Positions 61,429-64,000 of a DNA stretch of 64,000 nucleotides are shown one piece after another. This DNA is from Setoptus koraiensis (Eukaryota > Arthropoda), in assembly GCA_048013815.1 (NCBI GenBank), contig CM106585.1, positions 868,001-932,000 on the forward strand, written 5' to 3'. The notes below the pieces were generated by a model that saw nothing but the letters and a program-made list of their open reading frames with translations, had not been told where the DNA came from and did not search any database. A program made the position numbers and the translations under genes. Numbering within the stretch: position 1 is the first letter of the stretch; each line of letters starts with the position of its first letter.

Positions 61429-64000
61429 ATGGGTGCCGGTTGCTCATCTCCAATCAGAAAGTTTGGCAAAAAGGGCAAACGTAAATGTTCTGAGCCATAT
61501 GGCACCGATAATCTATTGCACGGAGGAAACGCCAACACAAATTTGGGTAACAGTGAACAAAAGGCTTCGGATAGCTCACCACATAGTACACAAAATGATA
61601 AATCTCCCTCTTTTTGCACTCAGCAAGACAAACAAAATGAAGACACTAAGATTAGCGAACAATCGCTGAGTCCAGCCCCACCAAGCGGGGGCAGGTCTGG
61701 TTGCGGTGGTGGGCCCGCAAATCTTGGCGAAGGAAGAAACTTATTATACTCTCCTACAGCCCTATCACCTGCCCCTTCAACATGCCATTCTCCCTCCCCT
61801 GCTACCACCCCCGACCTCGCTGATATCACAGAGAGCATACGGGCAATGCTCTTTGCCACCAGCGAAACAAACAAAACCGAATTAGTCAACAGTTTAATAG
61901 ATTATGTCACAGTAATAATTGTTACGTCGGATAGAATGGAACCGTCAAATATATCGCAATCTGTTTTCAATCAAGTAGAACCTCATCTTAGGACTCTGTG
62001 CGCGGAACATGATTTCGGTCTGAAATGGCTAGATCTGAGTCGTGCGCATTTGATCGAATCCATTTTCAGCAACAATCTGATAGATATTGTTAACACTTTA
62101 CTGACACTAGAATACGAGCGAAACAATAACCGTCTATTGTTACTAATGATATCTGAGGAAGAACCTTCCATAGAGCCCATGTTGCCAAGTAGCTTTGATG
62201 AACAACAATTTGAAAACTTGAGAAACACTCTTAAAGATACTAGTATGTTCGAGAAGTGGTACGCAAATCAAGTCATTAATGGTAAACAAATGTACAGTAA
62301 AAAAAACATAAATACTGTCCTACCTGATATTGTTGCCAGAGACTCACCGGAGGCGAGAACGGAAGCTCTAGATTTATGGTATTCCGAATGTAGCTCCATT
62401 ATTTCTGATATCATGAATTCATCAGACGACGAATGTCACGCCTACCTAGATTCCATCTTAGAAACTGTGACAAAATTTATACTAGATAGGCCTATTTTAC
62501 AGAAGAAAACATTTCTTATAAAATCTTCAAGCAAACATCAGGCCAAAACGAAACAACAATTGGGTCGAGGTTTAGAGGCAGTCAATAATCTGACGAGGGT
62601 CCTGTCAGATCCAAATAAATTAATTATCAAAAAAATGTTATCCGTTGATGACTATAGTAGTACAGTTTGTGACTGGATTCAAGACAATCTAGTGAAGTCA
62701 TTGGAGAATATCCTGGAAGACATGACATCAATTGCAAGACCTATTTTATCTATTGAGAGATCTGTTTGCATGGAACTTATACAACAACGTCAGATCTACA
62801 ATGATACATTAGAGTCTTCGATCACTCATTTCGAGGATTATAGCAAACGAATTTTTGACGAGCTCATATTGAAGCCAGTTACTCAACCAGAGTTAAAAGT
62901 GCTTAATTCTACTCATGAACTATGTGCGCCACTATTTATCTGTGGTTCTCAAGGTTGCGGTAAATCTACGATTATGTCAAATTTGATCAAAAGATGTTAT
63001 CAAGAATTCTCGGCCAACTCACACATAGTCTATAGATTCTGTGGTAGCACTCTAGACTCTTTAACAGAGCATCGTGTACTCAGAAGTATATGCGAACAAT
63101 TTTGTCAACAACACGGTGAACACATATCAGCCGCTTCAAGAATTTATAGCAATCGAAAAGAGACATTGAATATTTTATCTAGAATTCTACGATCGGCTCA
63201 AATAAGTATGCTTTTACTCGACGGAATAGATCAGCTAGACCGTCTATCACCTGTTACTCTGGATTGGTTATCAGAGTTCGAGTTGAGCCCAAGACATCGA
63301 ATCATAATCACATTAACTAATAACTCAAACCTTTATAGAAGTTTGCTCAAACTATATCCGCCATCTTGCTTTTATGATTTGGAAGAACCCACGGAGAAGT
63401 ACTGTCGCTCCGTAACAGAGCTCACATTTACAAAAGCCTTCCATGAGAGATACCATGGACTTCAAAAGTCAGCTCCAAGTATCGACACTAACTCAAGCTC
63501 TTATTTCGGCCCCACTAGCGGGCCCTACTCGTATATACACGCGTACAATACTGGTCATTTGTTACTCATGGACTTGAGCCAAGAGACAACTAAACAAACT
63601 AGTGATGAAAGACATTCGAATGTTATCCTAGCGATTTTATCCCAACTGGAGATATTCGTCAGTCCATATATACTGTCCTTTTTGCTCGTCGCATTAGATT
63701 CGTCACGATACGGTATTTTGGAGCATGATATTATTCAGTTGATGGCTTCAAATGACAACATTTTGAAAACTTTCTATTCCAATCGAAGTAGCAATGATTC
63801 AAAATCCACTGCTGCTTTATGGTCTTATCTGAGGTATCAACTTGAGCCATGGTTGGTATATCTCATATGTGATAAAAATATTAGAATCTCGATCAAACGA
63901 GAATTTTCCAAGTTAGCTATTCAGTTATACGCAAAACGAAAGTTCGGTAATATTGTAGAAGAAGTTCGAAGGTTTCTTTTGGGCTATTTCAGCAGACCTC
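61429..64000 (+). CDS. NWD1/NWD2-like NACHT protein (5' part, runs off the edge)
   Basis: An open frame of 857 codons runs to the window end. It begins MGAGCSSP, a typical N-myristoylation (Gly2) plus palmitoylation (Cys5) signal, followed by a 150-residue Ser/Pro-rich linker. Residues about 162-290 resemble the N-terminal domain of NWD-type proteins (HLRTLCAEHDFGLKWLDL, like the family's PKLRxFCxExYGLEFxVIDL). The NACHT NTPase follows: PLFICGSQGCGKST (Walker A 506-514), VYRFCGSTLDSLTEHRVLRS, then MLLLDGIDQ (Walker B, about 594-602). The end (EEVRRFLLGYFSRPL) matches the helical region after NACHT in NWD2. WD repeats would lie beyond the window. STAND ATPases of this type act as signalling scaffolds or switches. 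A truncated copy lies at 41339-42442. Confidence 0.83.
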   Translation, partial: MGAGCSSPIRKFGKKGKRKCSEPYGTDNLLHGGNANTNLGNSEQKASDSSPHSTQNDKSPSFCTQQDKQNEDTKISEQSLSPAPPSGGRSGCGGGPANLGEGRNLLYSPTALSPAPSTCHSPSPATTPDLADITESIRAMLFATSETNKTELVNSLIDYVTVIIVTSDRMEPSNISQSVFNQVEPHLRTLCAEHDFGLKWLDLSRAHLIESIFSNNLIDIVNTLLTLEYERNNNRLLLLMISEEEPSIEPMLPSSFDEQQFENLRNTLKDTSMFEKWYANQVINGKQMYSKKNINTVLPDIVARDSPEARTEALDLWYSECSSIISDIMNSSDDECHAYLDSILETVTKFILDRPILQKKTFLIKSSSKHQAKTKQQLGRGLEAVNNLTRVLSDPNKLIIKKMLSVDDYSSTVCDWIQDNLVKSLENILEDMTSIARPILSIERSVCMELIQQRQIYNDTLESSITHFEDYSKRIFDELILKPVTQPELKVLNSTHELCAPLFICGSQGCGKSTIMSNLIKRCYQEFSANSHIVYRFCGSTLDSLTEHRVLRSICEQFCQQHGEHISAASRIYSNRKETLNILSRILRSAQISMLLLDGIDQLDRLSPVTLDWLSEFELSPRHRIIITLTNNSNLYRSLLKLYPPSCFYDLEEPTEKYCRSVTELTFTKAFHERYHGLQKSAPSIDTNSSSYFGPTSGPYSYIHAYNTGHLLLMDLSQETTKQTSDERHSNVILAILSQLEIFVSPYILSFLLVALDSSRYGILEHDIIQLMASNDNILKTFYSNRSSNDSKSTAALWSYLRYQLEPWLVYLICDKNIRISIKREFSKLAIQLYAKRKFGNIVEEVRRFLLGYFSRP

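Overview
The window reads as nuclear DNA of a small-bodied animal, most likely an arthropod and possibly an acariform mite. The grounds are: a ceramide synthase whose introns are about 37-121 bp, animal-only families (nicotinic receptor, Integrator subunit 13, PUR protein, NWD-type NACHT protein, receptor guanylyl cyclase), and heavy CAA/TTG and CA/TG microsatellite content. The species assignment is inference; the families rest on motif recognition from memory, with no database search.

Two sequence compartments are visible. Positions 1-43,300 (and again roughly 58,900-60,900) are GC-richer, full of microsatellites and short-period minisatellites (often period 14), rich in palindromes such as GGGCCC and GGCGCC, and almost free of believable coding sequence. 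The only convincing gene piece native to it is a 5' exon of a nicotinic acetylcholine receptor subunit on the minus strand (42,519-42,941). No downstream receptor exon was found, so the first 42 kb may be one giant intron. Positions 43,380-58,066 and 61,400-64,000 are AT-richer and gene-dense. They hold broken receptor guanylyl cyclase pieces (43,380-46,027), a 222-bp palindromic MITE (44,731-44,952), a small secreted protein (45,052-45,363), a complete seven-exon ceramide synthase (46,858-48,536, minus), a four-exon secreted S1 serine protease (49,740-51,938, plus), a PUR nucleic-acid-binding protein (54,049-54,933, plus), INTS13/Asunder (55,721-58,066, minus), and the 5' part of an NWD1/NWD2-like NACHT protein running off the right edge (61,429 onward, plus).

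The strongest theme is recent partial duplication followed by internal deletion. A segment spanning the 3' end of the protease and most of INTS13 is present twice. The left copy has an intact protease and a broken INTS13; the right copy has only the protease tail but an intact INTS13; the PUR gene lies between them. A near-identical, internally deleted piece of the NACHT gene sits 20 kb away at 41,339-42,442, in the microsatellite-rich compartment. The guanylyl cyclase pieces carry a 65-bp direct repeat flanking 1.2 kb of foreign sequence. The genes look like unrelated housekeeping and signalling genes rather than one pathway. I found no viral or LTR element, no CRISPR array, and no tRNA or rRNA gene.
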